A stretch of DNA of 64,000 bases. Origin: Ricordea florida (lineage: Eukaryota > Cnidaria > Anthozoa > Corallimorpharia > Ricordeidae). Positions 53,687 to 64,000 of this stretch are shown here, one piece after another (position 1 is the first letter of the stretch; each line of letters opens with the position of its first letter). The translations under genes and the position numbers were made by a program. The stretch covers positions 34,322,947-34,386,946 of the forward strand of contig OX453276.1 of NCBI GenBank assembly GCA_949710005.1. The letters are read 5' to 3'. The notes beneath the pieces were generated by a model. It worked only from the letters and a program-made list of their open reading frames with translations. It ran no database searches and was not told the DNA's origin.

Positions 53687-56357
53687 ATGCCTGGTGAAAA
53701 AAACACATGCAGAAGACTTTTCATCCTGGGGAAGTTTCTTACGGACTGCCAAGCACAGGTAATCGCCACAACTTGCGTACAATATAACAATGTATTCTTT
53801 AGTCTGTTTTTATTTCAATGTAGAATTATCTTTGCTGTTTATTATATTAGTATGGATTTGTGTAGATGCTATGTCTTGTATTAATTCTATAGCTATTTTT
53901 TAGATTACACAGGCTTAAATTTTTTCAATTTCCTAAATTAGAATTCTCAGACTTTAATGGAAGGATCAGATTTTGTTTGCTGATTTCCTAAATTTTTGAA
54001 AACAAAAATAATTTCTACTAGTGACATACATGATTATGTTTTATTTTAGGTCTTACAGTATGGTAGCTGTGTGTCTCAAAAAGATAACATTGGTAGGAAT
54101 GCATGTGAAAAGGAGTTCCTTGCTCTAAAAGAGTGTATAGAACAAGTGGTAAATGGTGGTTGTTCCAATTCTTTCTTATACATACTCAGTTTGTGGCTTT
54201 TTTTTTTGGTGTTGTTTACAGATTTACCATTTCTCTTTCCTTGCATGATTCTCTTATTCTTTTATGTGACTATTTTGGTAGTATTTGTATAATAACAGAC
54301 TTAACTTCAGTCAACTCTTTCATTATTATAAAACATATAGGTAGGTTTCACACTGATTTGTCATTTGATACACTCTCAATTATTGTTCACATATTATTAT
54401 TATTATTATTATTAGATAGATAGTTTATTAAAAATCACATCGCAGCCTTGAGGCTGAATTAAGCAATTTGTACAACTTTTACATAACAATTTGAATCTAA
54501 CACTATTTACATGACGTTTATATGAATACTAAATAAAAAAAATAAAAAATATATTAATAATAATAAGGAAAGGATAAAATTATTAAAACAATATATATAT
54601 ATATATATCATTAAGATCCATTCGTACCGGCAGCCAATCAGTTAGAAAATCTGTTGTACAAAACTAAAAACTAACGTATGTTTGGATTGTATTTCGGGCC
54701 ATTGCGTACACAAAGGTGTTTTTGGTTCTATTTGTTTTCAAATTCGGGAGGGCAAAAGGATGATGGTTGCGACGTGGTAGTAAGCTGCTCAGTTTGTGAT
54801 TTGGTTCAGAGCAAATCTCATCAAACAGCTTACTGCACAGTCAACTATGGTGCTCCGTAATAGGCGTGATATCCAAGAAACCGCCTGTACTATTGTATCT
54901 CGTGCTGGGCAAAATTATCAAAAGCGCCCTTTTTTGATATGCACAAGCTCATTTTTTTAGGTGCTGCGGCACAAGGGCGTTATAAAAAACTGGCATAGCA
55001 TAGTCAACACACGAACAAACACAGACCTTATAGAAAAGAACTAAGTCTGAAGGAGGCAGTCGAGCCAGCTTAAGTTGGACAAGAAAGTACAACTTCTTGC
55101 TAGCTTTCTTACTACCTCCTCCACATGAGCGTATTATTAGTAATTACTATTAGTAATGGTTATAGGACTGAGTGGAGTCCAATTCGGTCTGTAATCATAC
55201 AAGTGATTAGCAAAATTGGACGACTGCATAGCGGGAGTCCGATTTGTTTAATCACGAGTATGATTGCAGACCGAATGGGACGACACAAACTCTTATTAAC
55301 AATTAATCATAACTTTAACAAAATTTGTGATATATAAACTTCTTTTTTACATCAAAACACGTGAAATTCCTAATTTTGTTTTGCTAGCAGTGAAAAAAAG
55401 AAGCCATTTAATTAAGCACATGTGATGGCGCGTACTGTCCAATTACTCAGGCATGATGTGTACTGTCCTATTAAGGCTGAAATCAGGGCAGTTGATAGCC
55501 AATCAGATTTAAGAATTTTGTTATAATTATGATTAATTTTATTTACATTATTTTATAAATTACTATCATCATCAGACCCATATGACCTAACACATGCTTC
55601 TATCGTGGACGGCAGGGCCGGGGGTCTGGGGGGGACTTAGCCCTTCCACTTTTAACAAAAATCACATTTTCAGCAACATCCAGTACTTGCAAACGAGTAG
55701 TAAAAAATTGAAAAAAATAGTCATTGATACAGTTGTAAACATGATTATCACGTATAATAATAATAATAATATATCTTTTGTAAACTCCAGTTGGCCTATC
55801 AGCGTTTTTGAACATTTGGGTATCGTTATATTCATAGTTTATTATTGGTAAGTAATTAATTACAGACAACACCAGTGCATGAGTTGTATGCCCAGAATGT
55901 ATTTGCTATAACAATAACCAAAACCCAGGCGTGCTATTGGTATTATGGAGTTGTCATAGTGGAGGGGAGGATTGTAGCATCGCCACTTTAAAAAGTGCTC
56001 TGCCATCCCTGTCTATGGCAAAAAAAATTCTAAAAGAATCCCCTTCTTTGGGCTGTACCCCATGGCACAAGTTGGCCTGTAAGAAGCTGCATGGCCCTGC
56101 ATATGGCCCTACAAGATGTAGTCACTGCAAAGGTGGAAAAATAGAGCAAAAGGGATGGTCATGTGATAAAACCCTTATTAACTGAGTTAGGTCAGCCCAC
56201 ACGGAAAAATATTTGTCTCTCAGTCATGTCACATTTCACTGTAATCAGTCTGTATTTCATGAAGTTGAGCTAAATTTTTCCCCATCCAGCTGGACTGCGA
56301 GTCAATAAATTTCTAATTTTTTTTTGTTTGTTGCAGGCCAAGAGACCTCGGAAGTAG
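53687..56357 (+). CDS. NDUFAF8: NDUFAF8-like twin-CX9C protein, copy B (three exons)
   Basis: Exons 53687-53758, 54050-54148 and 56337-56357 keep all splice sites and phase 0 junctions. The 63-residue product differs from copy A only at residue 4 (Glu for Gly). Both CX9C pairs are intact, so this copy should also be importable into the mitochondrial intermembrane space as a complex I assembly factor. Intron 2 is about 1.28 kb longer than in copy A because of the 54240-55525 segment. Two functional genes, or two alleles misassembled in tandem, are both possible. Confidence 0.75.
54240..55525. mobile_element. Copy-B-specific insert with a CR1/L2-like LINE fragment and foldback repeat
   Basis: This ~1.28-kb stretch has no counterpart in copy A (junction near 28575). 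On the minus strand about 55130 to 54950 reads VRKASKKLYFLVQLKLARLP and then FYKVCVCSCVDYAMPVFYN, the pattern of the C-terminal reverse transcriptase/thumb region of CR1/L2/jockey-group LINEs. The 3' part of the LINE continues to about 54422. From about 55155, GGACTGAGTGGAGTCCAATT and a complementary GGTCTGTAATCATAC / GTATGATTGCAGACC pair mark a separate foldback repeat. Confidence 0.6.
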
Positions 56358-57323
56358 ATGGGTTTTGAAGAAAATGTTCCTTGAAAGGGGATCCTGGACT
56401 TAATAACTACAGTAATTATTAAATTGTACTGTATCAATTAGTAGTATTAATATTAATGTTTTTGTATCATAATTATTATTATTATTATTATTATTGTTTT
56501 TATAACACAGTGCACATTTCAGGCACTGGAAGTTTGTGAGGGTGGGATCACTTCCCGTGATCTAAGACGTCCACAACTGAGTGGGAAGTCGAGATCCAGA
56601 GGGTAATTTCATCTACTCCACATTAGCTTTATCCCTCTAGGTATTGAGCACTTTTTGTATGATTCTTGCTGTACCAAGGAGGCAAGCTTTCTGCAGCATG
56701 TCAAGCAAGGGCATAAGATTTAGAGCACTGAACCCTCTTTAATACAAGGCCTGTTGGTACTGTGCCAAGGGCTCTGATGAAAATTGGCAGTATTTGGACT
56801 TCTCGACACTTCCAGAGACGTTTCATTTCTCACTTCAGGTCACCATAGTACTCCATTTTCTCTTGTTGTTTCGTCGTGGCTCTCATGTCGAACGGACAGG
56901 CAATGTCTACAATAAGGCAAGTTCTTGATTCCTTATCAAACAATACGATGTCAGGCTTGTTATGCTCTAACCGCCGGTCTGTCTGTATGCTAAAGTCCCA
57001 AAGCAACTTGACCTTATCTGACTCTAGTACTGGCTGCGGATTATGCTCATACCACTTTTGGTCTCTTTCGAATCCACCTCTCTCACATAACTTTCAATGT
57101 ATGATGGTAGCAACCTTATCGTGTCTCCACTGACGATACTGTTTTTGCGCAAGCATCTTACATTCAGCGACAATGTGCGCCACAGTCTCATCCCTCTCAC
57201 CACATAACCTACATGCAGATGATACATCCTGCTTGTCGATCCTGGCCTTTATGCTGTTTGTTCTTAAGGCTTGTTCTTGTGCTCCCATAATCAAACCTTC
57301 GGTTTCTCTTTTCAACTGGCCTC

Positions 57324-58387
57324 TGTAGAAGGCACAAGTGTAATAAATGGACCCAAGCGTAATAAAGGTCCCATCTGTAATAACTTTTGGACCCAAGCGT
57401 AATAAAGGTCCCATCTGTAATAACATTTGGACCCAAGCGTAATAAAGGTCCTAGGTAGTTTTATACTCAAACTGGTAATATGCCAACAACAAATTATGAC
57501 CAATAAGAGGTAAAAGGTATAAAGTCACCTGATTTTATTTTCCTCGTGTTCTTGGGTCCCACATTACCAGCTGTCAAACTGAATTTTAAACATAGTAGTG
57601 AGGCAGTAGAAAAGTATTAGCTAAACGGCGCTGGCTACTGAAAAATAAGGCTGTTTGCACTTCCAATCATTAATTTAAGTGTAACCAAAGTGCTCAGTGC
57701 TGTTTCACTGTCCTGTTATGGAAGTGATTTGTGTTGTTATGAGGTTAAAATTATCATGTTATCTTCAAAGGTTAGATTCCTATTTTTTTCCACTGGTTTT
57801 TAAAGCCCTAAAAATTTCAATAGCATATAAGAAACGATTTTAAAGTTACTCCTTCTGTAAAAGTATTAACACGCATGAAATCCTACCAATATCACAATTC
57901 CCGCAATAGCGCAATGAAAGCTATTGAAGGCAAGTATGGGATTTCCACAGTCCAAATCTCCAGGTTGCTTATGGGTGGCATGTTTGACAGTAGGAAATGC
58001 TCAGTCGTGGTCAGTAATTGCGAAAACTAGCCCGAGAGCCACGACAAGAGTTGTTGGCCTATATTTTTCCATTCAAATAGCTTGGTCACATGACCTGTGA
58101 CGTCAGCCATATAATTTAAGGTTAAAGATTATAGATGTACTATTGTGGACATGTCTCATATTATGTAACTAACTTTAACTCTACTAACTATGTAACTCTA
58201 CTAACTATGATTACAGATGTGAACTTTATTACGCTTGTGTCCAAATGTTATTACAGATGGGACCTTTATTACGCTTGGGCCCAAATTTTATTACAGATGG
58301 GACCTTTGTTACGCTTGGGTCCAAAAGTTATTACAGATGGGACCTTTATTACGCTTGGGTCCATTTATTACACTTGTGCCTTCTACA
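57324..58387. mobile_element. Element with 40-bp tandem-array ends (copy B)
   Basis: The same element as 30373-31676 but with about 3 units on the left and about 4 on the right instead of 5 and 8. It is flanked by CCTC on both sides (57320-57323 and 58388-58391). The unique core matches copy A closely. Confidence 0.8.
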
Positions 58388-60095
58388 CCTCTCTTCAACA
58401 ATCTCCAAGAGAGTTCTGGGTCGCCCTCGTCTTCGGTAGCCTTGAAGAACTGCCCGTGGAGAGGTTTGTCTAGAAGCTTACGCTTCTTTTCTTTCCCAAG
58501 GGCCTTCATACCAGGGAACTCCATCCTCCTCTTTCTTGTCAGTGCTTTAAGAGCTGACTCATCGCTATTGCTAACGTACTCATACAGGCTCTCAATCTCT
58601 GCATGTATAGAATCTTGTACACCTATCAGACCTCTACCGCCTTCCTTTCTAGGGATGTAAAGTCTATCCACATCAGCTTGAGCGTGGAGGGATCTATAAA
58701 TAGACAACAGCTTGCGTGTCTTCCTGTCCATTTCTTGAAGTTCGCACTGGGTCCAGTTGATAATTCCAGCACCATACCTAATAACGGAAACTGCTCTTGA
58801 ATTGATAGCTGTGATCGTATTTCCGCCATTCAGCTTTGACTTCAGGATCTTTCTCACCCTTCGGAAATATTCTTTCTGTGCTAATTCCTTCATCTCTGAT
58901 TGCTTTATTTCATCCACCTCTAGGATTCCCAGATATTTATACCCCTCGCGGTCTTCACTCAGCGATCTGATTTTCCCTTTGTCCGGGAGCTTGATGCCTT
59001 CCGTGCATACGACTTTGCCTCGCTTCATAATAAGGGTAGCACATTTTGATATTCCAAATTCCATGCAGATGTCTGAGCTGAATACCTGGACGGACTGAAC
59101 CAAGCTGTCGAGTTGGTTTTCATTTTTGCCATACAACTTGAGATCATCCATATAGCGCAGGTGGTTTATTACTCCTTTCCCTTCTCCCAAGTTGTACCCA
59201 GCTTTCATTTTCTTGAGCACCAGCGTCAGAGGGATTAACGCCAAGGCAAAAAGAAGTGGTGATAGACTATCTCCCTGGAATATTCCTCTGTTTACGTTGA
59301 CTTCACCTAGCACTTTTCCACCAGCTGTCAATTCTGTCTTCCATCCATTCATACTACTCTCTATTAGCGCGTTTAGGTTGTCAGCAGCGCCAAAAAGGTT
59401 TAGGCACTTCAAGAGCCAAGAATGAGGCATATCAAAAGCTTTCTTGAAGTCGATCCAAGCCATCCCTAACCCCGTTAGTCTTCTCTTGCAGTTACGTATA
59501 ATCATTTTATCAATAAGTGACTGATCCTTGGTACCCCTGGAGTTTCGCCGGCAGCCCTTCTGTTCGTCTGGTAACAGGCTCTTTTTCTCTAGATGGCCGT
59601 AGAGTTCCTCGCCCAATATCGCTGTTAAGAGTTTCCACATCAGCGGAAGGCGTGTTATCGGCCTGAAATTTGTTACCGCCGGGCCAAGGTCTTGGTCTTT
59701 GATTATGAGTACCGTTTTTCCCTTTGTCATCCACCCTGGGACCTCTTGCAGTTGGAGGCACTCATCCAGCTGGTCTGCAATCCGTTCTGACAAGGACGAA
59801 CAATTCTTTAACCAGTAACCTTGGAGGCCGTCTGGGCCTGCTGCTTTCCAGTTAGCTGTTTTTCTGGTCTGCTTTTGCACTTGTTTTTTTTTTGTGATCT
59901 TGATGTCTGGCTGTTTTTCAACGTTAGCAAGATCTTCTTCCAGTTCCTTTGACAAGTCAGAATTCTCATTATGGAAGACTTCCTTTCCCCATATGTCATT
60001 CCAGAATTGGCTACTCTCCTCTGGGTCAGGTGACACATCAGTATTTCTCTCTACCCCATCAATTTCCTCAAATAGCGGCTTCTGGTTGGACTCAA

Positions 60096-60301
60096 GGAGG
60101 GGGGTGAATAGGGGTATGCAAATCCGCTGATCCGTCATAATTTAATGACCGAATCCGTCGATCCGTTGTAATTTAATGCCCAAATCCGTCGATCCGTTAT
60201 TGAAGGATCCGCAAATCCGTTGAAAAATATGCTCTGAATCCGAAATCCGGGCCAGAATATTGTCAAAATCCGTCGATCCGTTTTCCTATTCACCCCCCTC
60301 C
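60096..60301. mobile_element. 206-bp foldback element, copy B only
   Basis: The inverted ends are GGAGGGGGGTGAATAGG and CCTATTCACCCCCCTCC, flanked by TCAA at 60092-60095 and 60302-60305. The interior repeats AATCCGTCGATCCGTT-like words several times. Copy A reads through GGACTCAAACAGCC uninterrupted at the same place (about 33387), giving a direct empty site. Confidence 0.9.
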
Positions 60302-60377
60302 TCAAGCAGCCTGTTCTGATGGTACTGCTTAGTTCTATCCTCATATCTCTGGCTTAGCTTTGAGGCTTGCGCTTTTA

Positions 60378-60380
60378 TTA

Positions 60381-60463
<83 letters not shown>
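60378..60463. repeat. ATT microsatellite (copy B)
   Basis: A long pure (ATT)n run corresponding to 33459-33561. Confidence 0.95.
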
Positions 60464-60464
<1 letters not shown>

Positions 60465-60681
60465 GAATTGTGGCTGCTGGAAAATCTGGCAGAACATAAG
60501 ATGACAATACCTGAAGAACCATTATAGCTGGCTCTGTTCTTGATAAGCGTACTCTTCAGTTGCCTAAAGATTGTGATTGTACCTTCTTTCATCAATCATC
60601 AATGTAGGATGAAAAGTGTGTTTTAGGCCCAGCTTTCCAGGATCTAAACAGAGGCTCATCCCCACCAAAGAATTCCTACAG

Positions 60682-60971
60682 TTATACTACTACGTGAGAA
60701 ATTTCTGTAATTTGATTGGCTAAGAGCAGTGGTATTTCTGCTTAATTTGAAATACCTACATGTGAAAATTACAAACCTTTTGCGAGTAGTAGTATAAACA
60801 AATAATAGCATGATTTGTACGTGATATTTGGCAAAAATACCACTCGAGATATTTCAAAATTGTTTCAAATTTCACTCGCCTAACGGCTCTTGAAATTACG
60901 TACAACAATTTTGAAATATCCCTCGTGGTATTTATACCAAATATCACTACAAACCATGCTATTACCTATAC
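60682..60971. mobile_element. ~290-bp foldback element, copy B only
   Basis: It interrupts a sequence that in copy A reads CCTACAGTAATCCCC (about 33774-33788). It has a long internal inverted repeat around CAATTTTGAAATAT and ends TTATACTACTAC and CCTATAC. A reverse-oriented relative lies at 9414-9704. The target duplication is not clean (at most 2 bp). Confidence 0.8.
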
Positions 60972-61029
60972 TAATCCCCCTCCCCTCCCCTCCCCCAGAT
61001 TGAAAGTCGCTTTGTTTGCTGAACCCCTG

Positions 61030-61230
61030 AAGCCGGTTGTTCGAAGGCCGATCAGCGCTAACCCACTTGTTAGAAAACGTTTTCTCCGATAACTTTCTCT
61101 ATTTTAGTTAGAGCATGCAATCATCAAATTGTATTCAAAAATAATTATACTGAATGTACTTTTTAAGCTCTCATATCTGCATTTAAATTTCGCACTAACG
61201 AAGGGCTATCTTAACCCTGCTTCGAACAAC
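61030..61230. mobile_element. Foldback element (GCCGGTTGTTCGAA ends), copy B
   Basis: The counterpart of 33839-34077 with a ~35-bp internal loss after GCGCTAACCCA. Confidence 0.6.
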
Positions 61231-61253
61231 CCGGCCCTGATTCACACCTGATT

Positions 61254-61505
61254 CACTCCTGGTTCACAGAGATAAGCACAAGCGAAAGCGCAATCATAAG
61301 CACAAGGAAAACAAACTTTTTTTTCATTTTCTTGTGCTTGTGTCCTTTTTCACAAGTGGGAAATGGCGTGAATAATCACAAGCATAAGCGGTTCTTCCGC
61401 CATCTTGTTACTCCATTGATGTGACTCGCATTGTGCACGCGTGAGTTGGCAATGTGAACATCTTGTGCTTCAGGCTTGCGTTTACCTCACAAGTGTGAAC
61501 CAGGG
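61254..61505. mobile_element. Foldback element (CTGGTTCACA ends), copy B
   Basis: The counterpart of 34086-34346, with one CTGGTTCACAC repeat at the left end altered. Confidence 0.55.
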
Positions 61506-62549
61506 ATGTGATGTGCCTCTGCGCGACACCAGCGGAAGGACATTCCATGATCATGCATCTGTGACAAGTCAAGAGGATAAATAAAGTGCGCTTTGGACCT
61601 TCCACTAAAAGCTTCAATCATTTACATTCGTCATAGTTTAACAATCGTGATCCACAGCACGGCAAGTCATCTTAGTCAGTGAAGACGGAGTCATTGTGTT
61701 GCATGCTTTAGTGACTCACTTAAAGAAGATGAAGCCAAGTTTATTATTGACATACAGCTATTACAATACAATAAAATCAAATTTTATTTAAAAAGGGTGA
61801 CGCTTTAATGAACTTGCGGCACTTGAGAACCATCCTAAAATATTACAATAGTGATAAAAATATATACAATTCTAATCATATCAACATATATGCTACAAGA
61901 ATAGAAAGCTAGAAAATGATTTAAAAAGTTGCAAATTACAAAAAGTGGGAAAATGTTATGGATATTATGAGCAATACCTCCGCTAAAAGATGATTTCAAA
62001 AGTCATTTTAAAGTTTTCAACGGATGGATACACTTCAAGTCGATTCATCACAAAGGGCCGGAAACATTTACTTGCTTCCACAAAAAAAAACAATCTTTCA
62101 ATATACGCAATAATTAAACTCTTGCATCCCTCAGTAGAACGAGGAAATTTATTTTTTAACGAAAAATAGTGCGACAAGATTAACACACAACTCGACTGTT
62201 ATCAGCTTCCTTCGACGACAAATTCAGAAACATTGTTCGCCATTTACACTATCGAGCTGAGAACATGCAAGTACGTTGGTTCAACGTCTGCGGCAAAGCG
62301 GAACAAAGTGTCAACATAGTTAGTAGAGGAGACTATGGTGTCAACGAATCATAGAGTTGATGTTTTGTTATGTAAATTGTAGTGTTCTGGTAAATAAACG
62401 CGCTAATGGTCAGTTGAATAAGCGTAAGCTTTAAAAGGCGTAGCTGTGTTTACTACACTTTCAGTCTTAATTTCGCGACGCAGTTGATGTATTGAATCCA
62501 AAATCCTGGGTATGCACAAAAGACTTACCGTACATTGCTTTCTTGAGAA

Positions 62550-62807
62550 TTAGTTTGCCAAGCGATTGTCAGGTAGGTTCAAAGAAGCCACTTGGCTTGC
62601 TTTTTCCTCGTTTGCACCGCTATCAACAGTTAGAGTCAAGGTACCGTCAGAGTATCTGAGAGCGGATCCCACGAATACACGGCACTTTTTGAACCGACCA
62701 GTGAGGAAAGCTTTCAACCGATTTGCACACATTTCTCTTAAGCTAAGCTTCAATGAGGCGAACTCAGTTCTCCAAAGCAAACGGCAGACACTGTTAGAAA
62801 CCTTCAT
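62550..62807 (-). CDS. Doubtful 85-codon frame, broken in copy A
   Basis: The minus frame begins MKVSNSVCRLLWRTEFASLK and contains RVFVGSALRYSDGTLTLTVD. The composition is protein-like, but I recognise no family. It lies head-to-head with the first exon of the four-exon gene, 253 bp away. In copy A the same frame has a stop after TEFAS and an indel, so it is either a decaying gene or chance. Confidence 0.2.
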   Translation of the reverse strand: MKVSNSVCRLLWRTEFASLKLSLREMCANRLKAFLTGRFKKCRVFVGSALRYSDGTLTLTVDSGANEEKASQVASLNLPDNRLAN

Positions 62808-63060
62808 AGAAAGTAACCACAGACAGAACTGAAAACCTCCCTGGGTTATACTGGCATCAACCCAGCTAGGCTACATGAGCTATTTCCCAAGACGGACGCT
62901 ACACTGGTATATGCGACTCTTTGGACAAAACACTGTTCCTTGCGCACGGTAACTCTCGCCCCGTCTTCAGTCCTGCTTAAAAGCGACCCACAAGCCCTTG
63001 CTAAATGTTTGTTTCTTCTTTCATTGCATTGCAACTCGACAGATAAGCGCGGGGGAAGAA

Positions 63061-63599
63061 ATGGCAGACAACAAAATGGATTTAGATCAAGAAAAAAATG
63101 GGTATTTATGAATCTTGTCTTTAATAACAATTCCCGTTTAAGACCCCTTGGATGACTCTTAGAAAATAAGTTTATAAACCCGCGTAAATCAAATATCACC
63201 TGTTGATTACGCCCACCCTTTTTCCGTCTTAGTGGCGTCATTGAGTGGAAATTCTTCCTATAGTCAGTTGGTTTGTTAATAAACAGTAACTTCAGATGCA
63301 TTTTAGGCCAAGAGAGCCTTTCTTAATGTAGGATAAAATTCACAAACTCTCATTTATCTAACATGTCTCTTACATGATAGTATTGTCCTTTGTTTATGAT
63401 CATTAACCTAGGATGAATCCTAACACAGTGAGGATTGGTAAATCTGGAATACGGTTTATGAGAAAAATGAACACTGATATCGATATACCCTCGTTCAGGG
63501 CTTTTACTCCTGAAAAATCACGTTGAGATAAACCAGTAGAGATTGAAGGCGAAACACAGAGCGGTTCCTCCAAGGCGGTGAGCTCAATTAAACCAGAAA
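63061..63599 (+). pseudogene. Broken start of the four-exon gene (copy B)
   Basis: Exon 1 (63061-63101) keeps its ATG and donor, and intron 1 is present without the LTR element. Exon 2 opens at 63499, after an intact CAG acceptor, but reads FTPEKSR then TGA, where copy A has PRGD. The match to copy A ends at about 63599, inside exon 2, so exons 3-4 were never included in the duplication. Confidence 0.7.
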
Positions 63600-64000
63600 C
63601 TATGGGCCGCCATCACCACCAAAAATACAAGGATGTTAAATAGATCAGCAGCAACAAAGATAATCCAGGGGAGAATTGCAGGCTGGCATAAATAATAATG
63701 AAATGGCATAGCCAAATTACAAATGGTTCAGCTACCCTATATGAATTAAAACAACCTAAACATAAGAACCTCGGCGAAATAATGAACGGTCTAGCTGTCT
63801 ATGTCGAGTTGGAACACGAAATTGTGAACTAGACTAATGCAAGTGCGAATAGCTCAGCTCTCGTTTACAATACAGCATAGGACAAAACGAAATGGTTCAT
63901 GCAAACAGAAAATGGGTTACTGAAATAGCGAATGGTACAGCGTAACCCCAAGTGGTGTAGCTTTTCGTCAAGTAGAGCATTCAAATGTCGAATGGTACAG
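63600..64000. other. Unique right flank with short irregular repeats
   Basis: The sequence no longer matches block A. Variants of GAATGGTACAG and AAATGGTTCAG recur at uneven spacing to the end of the window. No gene seen. Confidence 0.5.

Larger units (their letters stand above)
56480..60377 (-). mobile_element. R2/R4-type LINE, copy B
   Basis: The duplicate of 29523-33458 with a better preserved reverse transcriptase: one frame of 609 codons (60138-58309) covers WKAAGPDGLQGYWLKN through RYMDDLKLYGKNEN to the nested insertion at 57324-58387. Beyond it, the CCHC knuckle and endonuclease (about 57320-56690) continue but carry a TGA after YYGDLK, as in copy A, and a frameshift near SYALA. The frame's apparent N-terminus (MTDQRICIPLFTPLL) is contributed by the foldback element at 60096-60301, not by the LINE. 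Confidence 0.8.

Overview
The window reads as nuclear DNA of an anthozoan cnidarian, most likely a reef-building coral. It is AT-rich, its genes have GT-AG introns and metazoan domain architectures, and it is crowded with the short foldback elements, tRNA-derived SINEs and cnidarian-type retroelements typical of coral genomes. This assignment is inference from gene content and repeat style; no marker fixes a species.

Layout. 1-14.9 kb is gene-poor. It holds a TTAA-flanked foldback element, more than three tandem copies of a ~1.65-kb unit (1.5-6.5 kb), several other foldback elements, a decayed OB-fold pseudogene and a tRNA-derived SINE. 15.0-21.3 kb carries a six-exon E2F1/2/3-like transcription factor with two consensus E2F sites in its own upstream region. 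24.3-27.1 kb (minus strand) is an uninterrupted 936-codon gene for a type I membrane receptor with TSP1, F5/8C and two CUB domains. It is divergently arranged with a three-exon NDUFAF8-like twin-CX9C gene (28.0-29.4 kb). Downstream lie an R2/R4-type LINE with restriction-like endonuclease, foldback elements and a four-exon gene of unknown function (38.0-46.4 kb). Intron 1 of that gene carries a very young LTR retrotransposon with one 1644-codon polyprotein frame and identical LTRs.

The main structural feature is a segmental duplication. Block A (25,867 to about 44,145) recurs as block B (51,538 to about 63,599) in the same orientation. B carries a 3'-truncated receptor gene, an intact second NDUFAF8-like gene, the LINE, and a broken start of the four-exon gene. 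Each copy has private insertions: in A, a TTAA foldback element with a nested 1,376-bp element plus the LTR retrotransposon; in B, 206-bp and ~290-bp foldback elements plus a ~1.25-kb insert with a second LINE type. The two copies therefore date each other's insertions by empty sites. The left edge of B is exactly the end of a second copy of the 1,376-bp terminal-inverted-repeat element. The two copies of that element and the adjoining ~1.1 kb of receptor sequence look identical, while the rest of the duplication shows scattered differences. That suggests recent gene conversion or a second exchange. Uncollapsed haplotypes in the assembly are an alternative that must be excluded.

46.4-50.0 kb, between the blocks, is two arrays of a 106-bp satellite. 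I found no single new molecular system. The most unusual objects are the 1,376-bp element carrying a host-like coding segment, the ~1.1-1.3-kb element whose inverted ends are 40-bp tandem arrays sitting between a LINE's RT and endonuclease, and the LTR element that landed on a 3' splice site and recreated it.
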